Positions 1 to 5,773 of a stretch of DNA of 5,773 nucleotides are shown in pieces (the stretch's first letter is position 1; every line of letters starts with the position of its first letter). The stretch lies in contig JAITQJ010000399.1 in NCBI GenBank assembly GCA_031288955.1, positions 1 through 5,773 of the forward strand, written 5' to 3'. The translations under genes were made by a program, and so were the position numbers. The DNA is from Planctomycetaceae bacterium (GTDB lineage Bacteria > Planctomycetota > Planctomycetia > Pirellulales > Thermoguttaceae). The notes under the pieces are model-generated. The model was not told the origin of the DNA. It saw only the letters and a list, made by a program, of their open reading frames with translations, and ran no database searches.

Positions 1-215
1 CCAAAGTAACTCTCATCAAGTTCAAACTCACCGAGTTCTTGCTGATGTTCTTTCAATGTCTGCTCAAATATCCGCTCACGAATCTCCTTGTAATAGGAAT
101 TGATGGTGGTGCGGCTAACACCAACCAACCCCGATGCTGACACCGCCGTAACCTCTTCACAAAAGCACTTTAATATCTGCACCGCTTTTTTATCGCTTAA
201 CTGGTGATAACACAT
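1..215 (-). CDS. IS1595-family transposase, N-terminal fragment
   Basis: This is the first 71 codons of a transposase cut by the left edge of the window. The product would catalyse DDE-type cut-and-join transposition of its own element. Residues about 5-45 form a helix-turn-helix-like segment containing the family-typical phrase SGLVGVSRTTINSYY. The fragment ends in GEFELDESYFG, which matches the motif around the first catalytic Asp of IS1595/ISXO2-type transposases (usually written E-x-DE-[ST]-[YH]-F-G). The ATG at 215-213 is chosen because an in-frame TAG lies six codons upstream, leaving no earlier start, and because the homology begins straight away. No Shine-Dalgarno sequence is present and the predicted transcript is nearly leaderless. 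The DDE remainder is off the window, so intactness cannot be judged. Confidence 0.88.
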   Translation of the reverse strand, partial: MCYHQLSDKKAVQILKCFCEEVTAVSASGLVGVSRTTINSYYKEIRERIFEQTLKEHQQELGEFELDESYF

Positions 216-223
216 ACACTTAT

Positions 224-252
224 AGTATATCTATACACGAGATACTTGTCTA
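224..252 (-). promoter_or_regulatory. Predicted sigma70-type promoter of the transposase gene
   Basis: On the minus strand a -35 box TAGACA (252-247) and a -10 box TATACT (229-224) are separated by exactly 17 bases, and each matches the consensus at five of six positions. The -35 box lies within the first dozen bases of the IS tip. The expected transcription start, about 217, is only about two bases before the ATG at 215, which would make the transposase mRNA leaderless or nearly so. The -10 region overlaps a small palindrome, TATAGTATATCTATA (221-235, arms TATAG/CTATA), which could be an operator or simply AT-rich promoter sequence. Confidence 0.6.
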
Positions 253-257
253 GAGCC
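238..257. repeat. Probable terminal inverted repeat (IS tip)
   Basis: The outermost bases of the insertion sequence begin with GG on the strand reading inward, as is common in IS1595-family ends. Only one copy is visible, so the extent of the inverted repeat cannot be measured and the interval given is approximate. The tip overlaps the transposase -35 box. Confidence 0.4.
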
Positions 258-1571
258 AACAAAAATATCAAATGGCTGTTTTTCATCAATCCGCCGTATG
301 CAGAGGCGGGAACGGCGATCGGCAGAGAATACAAAACCGGCGTGAAGTTAAGCAACATTGCTGACGAAATGAAAGCGAAAAAGATGGGGAGAAGTGCCAA
401 CGAATTAAAAATGCAGTTTCTCTACAAAATAGAACGTGATTTCGGCAAGCGGGGTTATTATCTGGGATTGTTTTCTACTCCAAAATGGATTACAAAACCT
501 TCACAGGAAGAATTCCGTAAGATATGGAAACCGAAATTTGACGGCGGTTTTATGCTTAATGCAATCGAACATTTTATCCAACAGACCAATGAAAAATACG
601 AACTCAAAGCACACGGACATTTTCCGATTTTGTTTTCATTGTTAGACCGCCGTGAAAAAATGAAAACGTGGAATCAAGATTGGACTTACGGGCTTATTGA
701 TAATCACGCAAAAGCGGCAGGAGCAAAAACGTTCCTTGTTTTTGACGAAAAACGTTTGGCTTTCATCAAGTATTTCTTTCCTAATATCCGTACAGATACT
801 ATCAAGCCGCTGCCTCGGATGAGCAGTGCCGTGATTCCGTGCAATGGTAAAAATATCGAAGGAAAGGCGGCAGCGGATTGTTTGGGAGCAATGAAGTTAA
901 AAGGCATTGATTTTCTCAATCAACAATATGCTTTTTTGTTGTCCGCTTTACCTTCAAGCAGCGGGGTTGTTATCAATCCAACAAACTACAACAGCATATT
1001 AACCGGTTTTGCTTTGTACAAGTCGGTTAAGTATGATTGGCGGAATCACGAGGATATATTCTACGCACCATACCGTGATTTGACGGACAAAGAAAAGGCG
1101 GATTGCTTGCTCTATGCTTTGCTTGAAAATAAAAACAACACCGCAACGGCGCGGGTGGACGGCAATATGCTTTATAACTGGTTTAATCCGTTCGATAAAG
1201 CGAAGTTTAACTTTGCCAAGTGCAGTAAAACCGGCAAAAAAGCGTTTGCGGAATTGACGGATTATTGCGAAAACAGAGTGCAATGGCGTAAACTTGAAAC
1301 ACCGTACGGATATGGTGAATGGCTGGGGTTGTACCAATACCGGACGGATTACGAACAAGTCAACAGGACGTACAAAAAGAAGTTCGGCAGGAATTATCCG
1401 AACAAAGATTTGTACGGCATTGTCTATCCCGATTCGTTTCAGAAAGCAGTTGAAGCATTGCGGCAGCAGGTTGAAGCATTGGCAATCGACCTTTGTTTAT
1501 CGGCAGGGAAAACCATAACACGGACACAGAATAGTTTTATCGGCAAAGAAAAACCGCTGCTGGAAAAATAA
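258..1571 (+). pseudogene. DNA adenine methyltransferase, C-terminal remnant truncated by the IS
   Basis: About 437 native codons remain of an adenine-specific (N6) DNA methyltransferase, probably part of a restriction-modification or solitary methylation system. The remnant opens with KWLFFINPPYAEAG. NPPY at 288-299 is catalytic motif IV, which holds the target adenine, preceded by the hydrophobic strand typical of the fold. The following segment SANELKMQFLYKIERDF (about 390-443) is also methyltransferase-like. The rest, to the TAA at 1569-1571, is presumably target recognition and C-terminal sequence that I cannot assign to a named domain. AdoMet-binding motif I (normally DPxxGxG, upstream of NPPY) and the whole N-terminal half are missing because the IS joins at 257/258. 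The frame runs back into the IS to a GTG at 204, giving an 18-residue non-native leader and a 455-residue fusion. There is no ribosome site, and catalysis without motif I is unlikely. The body has no internal stop or frameshift, so the insertion looks recent. The 5' half may still lie beyond the IS. Confidence 0.8.
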
Positions 1572-1590
1572 AGCGGCGGCGTGCATACGG

Positions 1591-1646
1591 ATTGACAACG
1601 TGCCATAGACAGTTGACAATAGACGTTTACCTTGTCCATTGCTGAC
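1591..1646. repeat. Degenerate 7-base tandem repeat upstream of rnr
   Basis: Related heptamers recur in a strict 7-base phase: ATTGACA (1591), ATAGACA (1605), GTTGACA (1612) and ATAGACG (1619), with a weaker match TGCTGAC at 1640. The shared pattern is roughly NTNGACA. The slots at 1598, 1626 and 1633 do not match well. The array fills most of the 76-base gap between the methyltransferase remnant and rnr. It resembles short heptameric repeats reported between genes in several bacterial groups, but with so few copies chance cannot be excluded. Confidence 0.4.
1592..1620 (+). promoter_or_regulatory. Candidate sigma70-type promoter for rnr
   Basis: A perfect -35 hexamer TTGACA (1592-1597) is followed after 17 bases by GACAAT (1615-1620), which matches the -10 consensus at four of six positions. 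Transcription would start near 1627, leaving a leader of about 20 bases before the ATG at 1648. A second TTGACA at 1613-1618 has no acceptable -10 at the right distance. Both hexamers belong to the 7-base repeat, so the match could be a by-product of that repeat. The weak -10 keeps confidence low. Confidence 0.35.
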
Positions 1647-1647
1647 T

Positions 1648-4014
1648 ATGCCCTTTGATTCTGATGCCGTCCGTAAGGCAGTGCTGAAAATTGTTGCCGA
1701 TGCCGATTACAGACCGCAGAAACCGAAAAAGTTTCTCGAATCTCTCGGTCTGTCTTCTGACGATGCCCGACCGTTTCGGCTCCTCGTCCGCCAAATGGTC
1801 GCCGCCGGAGCAATAGAATACGGAAAAAATCATTTCATATTTGGAAAACACATTAACGAAACTCCCAAAGCGGACTCCCGTAAAAAATCCCATACACAAA
1901 AAAAGCCGGAAACGTTAAACACAGCCAATCTGATTACCGGCAGATTTCAACGCCGTCCGTCCGGCATCGGCTTTGTCCGTCCCCGTGATGCTGGTGATAA
2001 CGCCGTTCCCGAAGGCGATATTTTTATTCCGGCACACTGGACGCAAGATGCTGCCTCCGGCGATACTGTCGCCGTTGCGGTGTCTCCGTCAGGCTCAAAA
2101 AGTACAGAACGCCGTCCCAAAGACAATTACGGACGTTCGACCAAAGGCAGACGAAACCAAAGTGCCGATTACGCAGACCGGGGACCGCGGGGACGGGTTG
2201 TTGAAATCATTGAGCGGGCTTCCAATCGGTTTGTCGGAACATACAACGTTCAGGACGGTTGGGGATACATCCAAATTGACGGCAGCATTTTCAAACGAAT
2301 GATACCGGTCGGCGATGCTTCCGCTTCTCAAGCCCGGCAAAGCGACAAGGTTGTTGTCGAGATGGTCAAGTATCCGACACCGTACAACGACGGCGAAGCG
2401 GTCATCGTTGAAGTTCTCGGTCAGCACGGCATACCGGGTTTGGACACGTTGCTTGTGATACGGCAGTTTGATTTGCCGGAACAATTTGCCGAATCTGTCC
2501 TTGCTGCTGCACGAAAAGAAGTCGAAAAGTTTATCGAGTTAGACGGGAAAAGTCTCTTGGACGGAAAACGTCAGAACTTGACGGACGAAACAATCATTAC
2601 CATTGACCCGGCGGACGCAAAAGACTTTGACGATGCCGTATCACTTGAAAAGTTAGACAACGGACATTGGCAACTCGGCGTTCACATTGCCGATGTAGCG
2701 TATTTTGTTACAAAAAATTCACCGATAGACAAAGAAGCCGTCGCCAGAGCAACAAGTGTCTATCTGCCTGACCGTGTTATTCCGATGCTGCCGGAAGTTT
2801 TGTCGAACGCCTTGGCTTCATTGCAGCCTGATAAAGTCCGCTTTGCGAAGTCCGTCTTTATGGAGTTCACTGCGGAAGGAACGCGGGTTCATACGGAAAT
2901 TTGCCGTTCGGCAATCAAAAGCAAACAACGTTTCAACTATACCGAAGTGCAGGATTTTCTCGAACATCCGGCGAAATACCGCCTGAAATGGAAGCCGGAA
3001 GTTCGGCAACTGTTGACAAATCTTTTTGAGTTGATGAAGACGCTGCGGAAACGGCGTTTGGAGCGGGGTTCGCTGGAAATGGATATTCCCGAAGCGAAAA
3101 TTGATTTAGATGATGACGGTGCCGTTGCCGGTGCGCACGTGTATCCCTATTATGATTCTAACCGGATTGTCGAAGAATGTATGCTGTCGGCAAACGAAGC
3201 GGTTGCGGAGTATCTGCAAGAACATAGTATTCCGTTTTTACGGCGTATTCATTCGGGTCCTGCGGTACGGAAGTTGCGGACTTTTACGGACTTTATCCGG
3301 TCGTTAGAGATTGCGGACATTGATGCAGATGACATTATTCAGGACAGGTCGATTTTGCAGCGGCTTTTGGCGGCGGTGAGAGGCACTGACCAAGAGTATG
3401 CGGTGAATTTTTCGCTGCTTCGGTCGATGCAGAAGGCGGTCTATTCGCCGGAAACAGAGGGACATTATGCGCTGGCTTCATCGTGTTATTGTCATTTTAC
3501 GTCACCGATTCGGCGTTATCCTGATTTGACTGTCCACCGTTTGCTTGACAGCATTATTGACGGCAAGACGGTAAAACAGGATATGCGGGAGTTGGTATTG
3601 CTTGGTGAACATTGCAGCGACAAGGAGCAGCGTGCGGCAGAGGCGGAGCGGGAATTGGTGAAGTTGAAGTTAATCGACTATATGAGTAAGCACATCGGCG
3701 AACAGATAGAGGCAGTTATAACGACAGTGGAGCAATTCGGTTTATTTGTGATGGGAACGGAGGTGCCGGCAGAGGGGTTGATTCGTATTGAGGGCTTGAA
3801 TGATGATTATTACCGTTTTGAGCGTCAGGCGAAGATAATGCTGGGACAGAAGTGCGGCAATGTTTTGCGTATCGGCGACCGGCTTCTGGTTGAATGTGTC
3901 CGTGCCGATGCCGATGCAAGACAGATAGACTTCCGAATGGTGAGGCGGCTTGAATCGCAGCGTCCAAGCATAAAAATTAAGAGTACAAAGAGCCGCCGAA
4001 CGAAGAAAAAATAG
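1648..4014 (+). CDS. rnr: Ribonuclease R (3'-5' exoribonuclease, RNB family)
   Basis: This 788-residue enzyme is complete and close to the roughly 800 residues usual for RNase R. The family degrades RNA processively from the 3' end in the cytoplasm, including structured RNA, and acts in mRNA turnover and rRNA and tmRNA quality control. Domains in order: an N-terminal winged helix (about 5-68); cold-shock domain 1 (about 95-145, starting LITGRFQRRPSGIGFV); an Arg/Ser-rich, probably disordered insert (about 146-181); cold-shock domain 2 (about 182-257); the RNB catalytic domain (about 305-635); an S1 domain (about 683-764); and a Lys/Arg-rich tail (about 767-788). The four metal-binding aspartates are present in TIDPADAKDFDDAV as D320, D326, D328 and D329. 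The conserved HFTSPIRRYPD stands at 616-626. ATG at 1648 is preferred. An in-frame TTG at 1639 would add three residues, and neither has a Shine-Dalgarno sequence. The gene ends 16 bases from the convergent methyltransferase remnant with no visible terminator. Confidence 0.97.
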   Translation: MPFDSDAVRKAVLKIVADADYRPQKPKKFLESLGLSSDDARPFRLLVRQMVAAGAIEYGKNHFIFGKHINETPKADSRKKSHTQKKPETLNTANLITGRFQRRPSGIGFVRPRDAGDNAVPEGDIFIPAHWTQDAASGDTVAVAVSPSGSKSTERRPKDNYGRSTKGRRNQSADYADRGPRGRVVEIIERASNRFVGTYNVQDGWGYIQIDGSIFKRMIPVGDASASQARQSDKVVVEMVKYPTPYNDGEAVIVEVLGQHGIPGLDTLLVIRQFDLPEQFAESVLAAARKEVEKFIELDGKSLLDGKRQNLTDETIITIDPADAKDFDDAVSLEKLDNGHWQLGVHIADVAYFVTKNSPIDKEAVARATSVYLPDRVIPMLPEVLSNALASLQPDKVRFAKSVFMEFTAEGTRVHTEICRSAIKSKQRFNYTEVQDFLEHPAKYRLKWKPEVRQLLTNLFELMKTLRKRRLERGSLEMDIPEAKIDLDDDGAVAGAHVYPYYDSNRIVEECMLSANEAVAEYLQEHSIPFLRRIHSGPAVRKLRTFTDFIRSLEIADIDADDIIQDRSILQRLLAAVRGTDQEYAVNFSLLRSMQKAVYSPETEGHYALASSCYCHFTSPIRRYPDLTVHRLLDSIIDGKTVKQDMRELVLLGEHCSDKEQRAAEAERELVKLKLIDYMSKHIGEQIEAVITTVEQFGLFVMGTEVPAEGLIRIEGLNDDYYRFERQAKIMLGQKCGNVLRIGDRLLVECVRADADARQIDFRMVRRLESQRPSIKIKSTKSRRTKKK

Positions 4015-4030
4015 TGCCGCCGCTGCCGAA

Positions 4031-5611
4031 TTAACTTCTCGTCAACTCCGCCGTGATAGTTAATACGGTAATGATTTTGCAATAGTGTTCAATTTCGGCA
4101 CAGGATAATTTGCGGTTCTTGCGGACTTTCAAAAACTTTTCTGCCGGAAAAGACGAACCGATACCGCATCGCCAAGCCGATTCCGGGACATCCGCGAAAT
4201 ACTGCGATTCATTTATCCAAACCCGGTCATCGGAAAAACGAACTCGGCGGACGATATTATTGCCGCTTACCGGAAACCGGACGGCACTCTTCGGAACGTT
4301 TTCAAACAGATGCAGTTTCCGCAGCCGGCAGCCTTGTTTGACACGCTGCCGATATTGAGCGGCACTTTCAGGATACGGTATGCGGGGAAAATCAATTTTC
4401 AAAAACGGCTGATAACGCAGCCGGTACGGCGGCGAATGTAATACCGCATAAATGTAATCAAAAAGTTCCAGCGGCTTAATTTTACTGCCGGTTTTGTCTT
4501 CAATGACACGGACGATTTGCCGGTTAAAGTTGGCATACCGTTTGTTATTTTTGTAACAATAAAGCGGAAACACCGTTGTTGAATCGCCGAACAAACCGAT
4601 GTCGGTTAATCTGTTCACCGCAAGAACGTGCCGGAAATCCGTTGATTTCTGCTGTCTGCTCAAACACAGGGCGGTATTGCGGCGGTGCAGTAAATGCTGC
4701 ATTACAGCAAATCGGTGCCGTTCGACGCGTTCCAAATTGTAACAGATATTGCGGTCATCGAAAACACGGTAACTATACGTTTCGTTTTTTTCATCAAACG
4801 CTTCAAAGGCGACTAATTCGCTGTCGTGATGTGTTTTCACGCCGCTGCTTTTAACGGGAAACAATTCGCTGACGGCGAAACCGGCATCGTATTCTTTTTG
4901 TAACGAAAAATCTTTAGGAACGAAAAAATAATACGGTTTATGCAGCAATAACGGCTGCCAGTCGATTTCGCTGAAAGCCGCTTGTGCAAGATAGGATAAC
5001 TTTGTCTGCCGGGTGCCGTATAAATCGGCGTAAAACACAGTGCCGGAGGAATTGTTTATTTCCGGTTCCGGCTGACCGCTTTTGATGAAGAAATTGATAG
5101 AAACGCCTTGCTGAATGTCGAATATATTTTCGTCGCTGCTGCCGTCCGGTGCGGTTTCATTTCGCCTGCTGTTTCCGTGCAGATTCAAAATATAAATGCG
5201 GTCAAAAGTCTGTGTTAATACACGCCGCATTTGCCGATGAATGATGCCGTCGAGAAAGCCGTTGTTCGTGATGTACGTCAAAATGCCGATGCCCTGCTGC
5301 TCAATGATATGCTGTCCGAAGCGGATAAATTTTATGTAATCATCGGAGAGCGGCTGGATATTGCGTTCACTCAAACCGGCTTTATAATCGGCAAGTTTTT
5401 TTTCAATCCAAGGCGACTTATTGCAACTGCTGATGTTATAAGGCGGATTGCCGATAACGGTCAAAACGTTACCTTTTCCGGCGAAGAATTGCTGTTGAAT
5501 CCCGCCGACGGCACGGACAGTAAAGTCAACGGCTTGCTGCGGCGTAAACCAAACGCCCCGCTGTTTCCGTAAGACCGGATTGTTTTGGGCTAATAAATGT
5601 TCGGCAGACAT
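4031..5611 (-). pseudogene. Type ISP/IIG-like restriction-modification methyltransferase, truncated and internally deleted
   Basis: This is a 526-codon remnant of a large N6-adenine methyltransferase of the combined restriction-modification type (type ISP-like C-terminal half). Full-length relatives are about 1000 residues or more, with nuclease-type sequence N-terminal to the methyltransferase. Visible in order from the ATG at 5611: RKQRGVWFTPQQAVDF (15-30), the conserved entry to the methyltransferase fold; GNPPYN (54-59), catalytic motif IV; DDYIKFIRF (90-98); NNGFLDGIIHRQMRR (116-130); LHGNSRRNETAPDG (144-157); then the presumed target-recognition region with DYIYAVLHSP (385-394) and LKIDFPRIPYP (404-414), ending near SCAEIEHYCKII. 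Only about 20 residues separate VRAV (32-35) from NPPY. Relatives carry well over a hundred there, including AdoMet motif I (DPxxGxG), so an in-frame deletion is inferred around residues 38-48 (5500-5468). The N-terminal nuclease part is also absent. The frame stays open upstream to a TTG at 5716, but that stretch shows no resemblance to the family. The product is unlikely to bind AdoMet. Confidence 0.8.
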
Positions 5612-5630
5612 CGGTACATTATTGCCGGAA

Positions 5631-5773
5631 TTAAACTCCGCCGTCTTGCGGACTGTATTCAATGCGGACGTGTGCAGCATACGGCTGTACATCATAACGG
5701 ACGGCACGTTCAACAATGTTGCGGCAAAAATAATCGCTGCGTACCGTATGCACCGCCCCGCGGCGGTCTTTCA
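5631..5773 (-). CDS. Unidentified protein, C-terminal 46 residues
   Basis: An open frame enters from the right edge and ends at TAA (5633-5631). Its 46 complete codons start KDRRGAVHTVRSDYF and end HVRIEYSPQDGGV. I do not recognise the family. The codons and composition (Arg, Val, Tyr and Asp well spread, no odd runs) look more protein-like than the overlapping methyltransferase frame, which here reads as a Met/Ser/Thr-rich string. The gene runs in the same direction as the methyltransferase remnant, and its stop lies 19 bases before that remnant's first ATG. It may be the native neighbour of the lost 5' part, or the place where a deletion joined two genes. It carries no membrane segment or other motif I can name. 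Confidence 0.5.
   Translation of the reverse strand, partial: KDRRGAVHTVRSDYFCRNIVERAVRYDVQPYAAHVRIEYSPQDGGV

Larger units (their letters stand above)
1..257 (-). mobile_element. Partial IS1595-family (IS1016-like) insertion sequence, 5' end only
   Basis: This is the transposase-proximal end of an insertion sequence that continues beyond the left edge. The assignment rests on the encoded transposase start (see the CDS at 1-215). The right boundary is placed at about 257. Reading inward from there on the minus strand the tip is GGCTCTAGACAAGTATCTCG, followed at once by the transposase promoter and start codon. From 258 on, the + strand encodes methyltransferase sequence without interruption, so the junction lies within a few bases of 257. 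The element therefore appears to have landed inside a DNA methyltransferase gene. The opposite end and the target duplication (8 bp is usual for this family) are outside the window, so the boundary is inferred, not proven. Confidence 0.8.

Noticed and set aside
197..226. Possible outward + strand promoter in the IS tip (TTAACT at 197-202, 18 bases, TATAGT at 221-226) driving the methyltransferase remnant.
   Set aside because: The -35 match is weak, and transcription would start downstream of the only in-frame GTG (204), so it would not express the fusion from that start.
999..1358. 119-residue minus-strand open frame opposite the left methyltransferase remnant.
   Set aside because: Its composition follows from the opposing codons, it has no start signal or known motif, and the + strand frame is the coherent one.
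1639..1647. TTG at 1639 as the rnr start codon.
   Set aside because: It adds only three residues, has no Shine-Dalgarno sequence, and is followed by an ATG at 1648 that fits the RNase R N-terminus as well. It is kept as an alternative only.
1696..3915. The 12-base word gccgatgccgat occurs at 1696-1707 and again at 3904-3915 in rnr.
   Set aside because: Both encode Ala-Asp-Ala-Asp in frame. Two short copies in a GCC/GAT-rich gene are expected by chance and codon preference.
4015..4064. Terminator between convergent rnr and the methyltransferase remnant, including ATTAAC (4030-4035) and GTTAAT (4059-4064) as inverted arms.
   Set aside because: The arms are six bases with a 23-base loop, lie inside the opposing reading frame, and have no adjoining GC stem plus T-run. 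The 16-base gap itself forms no stem.
5231..5572. 113-residue open frame on the + strand opposite the right methyltransferase.
   Set aside because: It is fully antisense to well-conserved methyltransferase motifs (NPPY, DDYIKFIRF) and shows no recognisable protein features, so it is taken as a shadow.

Overview
The window holds one intact housekeeping gene, for the 3'-5' exoribonuclease RNase R, set between two damaged and unrelated adenine-specific DNA methyltransferase genes. The edge of an insertion sequence lies at the left end and the tail of an unidentified gene at the right end. The organism is a bacterium of intermediate GC by eye. None of the starts has a convincing Shine-Dalgarno sequence, and the N-terminal winged-helix part of RNase R vaguely recalls Planctomycetota proteins. 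That placement is a memory-based guess and needs a search.

Layout from left to right: (1) 1-257, the 5' end of an IS1595-family element reading leftward, with the transposase start, its promoter and the element tip. (2) 258-1571, the C-terminal remnant of a DNA adenine methyltransferase on the + strand. It retains the catalytic NPPY motif but has lost everything upstream of the IS junction. (3) 1572-1647, a short intergenic stretch with degenerate 7-base repeats and a candidate promoter. (4) 1648-4014, rnr, complete with all catalytic residues. (5) 4031-5611 on the - strand, converging on rnr, the C-terminal part of a type ISP/type IIG-like restriction-modification enzyme. Its N-terminal part is missing, and so is the AdoMet-binding motif I segment, which appears removed by an internal in-frame deletion. 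(6) 5631-5773 on the - strand, the last 46 codons of an unrecognised gene whose stop codon lies 19 bases before the first ATG of the methyltransferase remnant.

The genes show no common pathway. The best reading is a site of repeated acquisition and decay of restriction-modification genes beside a stable core gene. I see no good evidence for a new multi-gene system. The most notable signals are the clean loss of motif I in an otherwise well-preserved methyltransferase frame, the apparently leaderless transposase transcript driven from the IS tip, and the 7-base periodic repeat in front of rnr.
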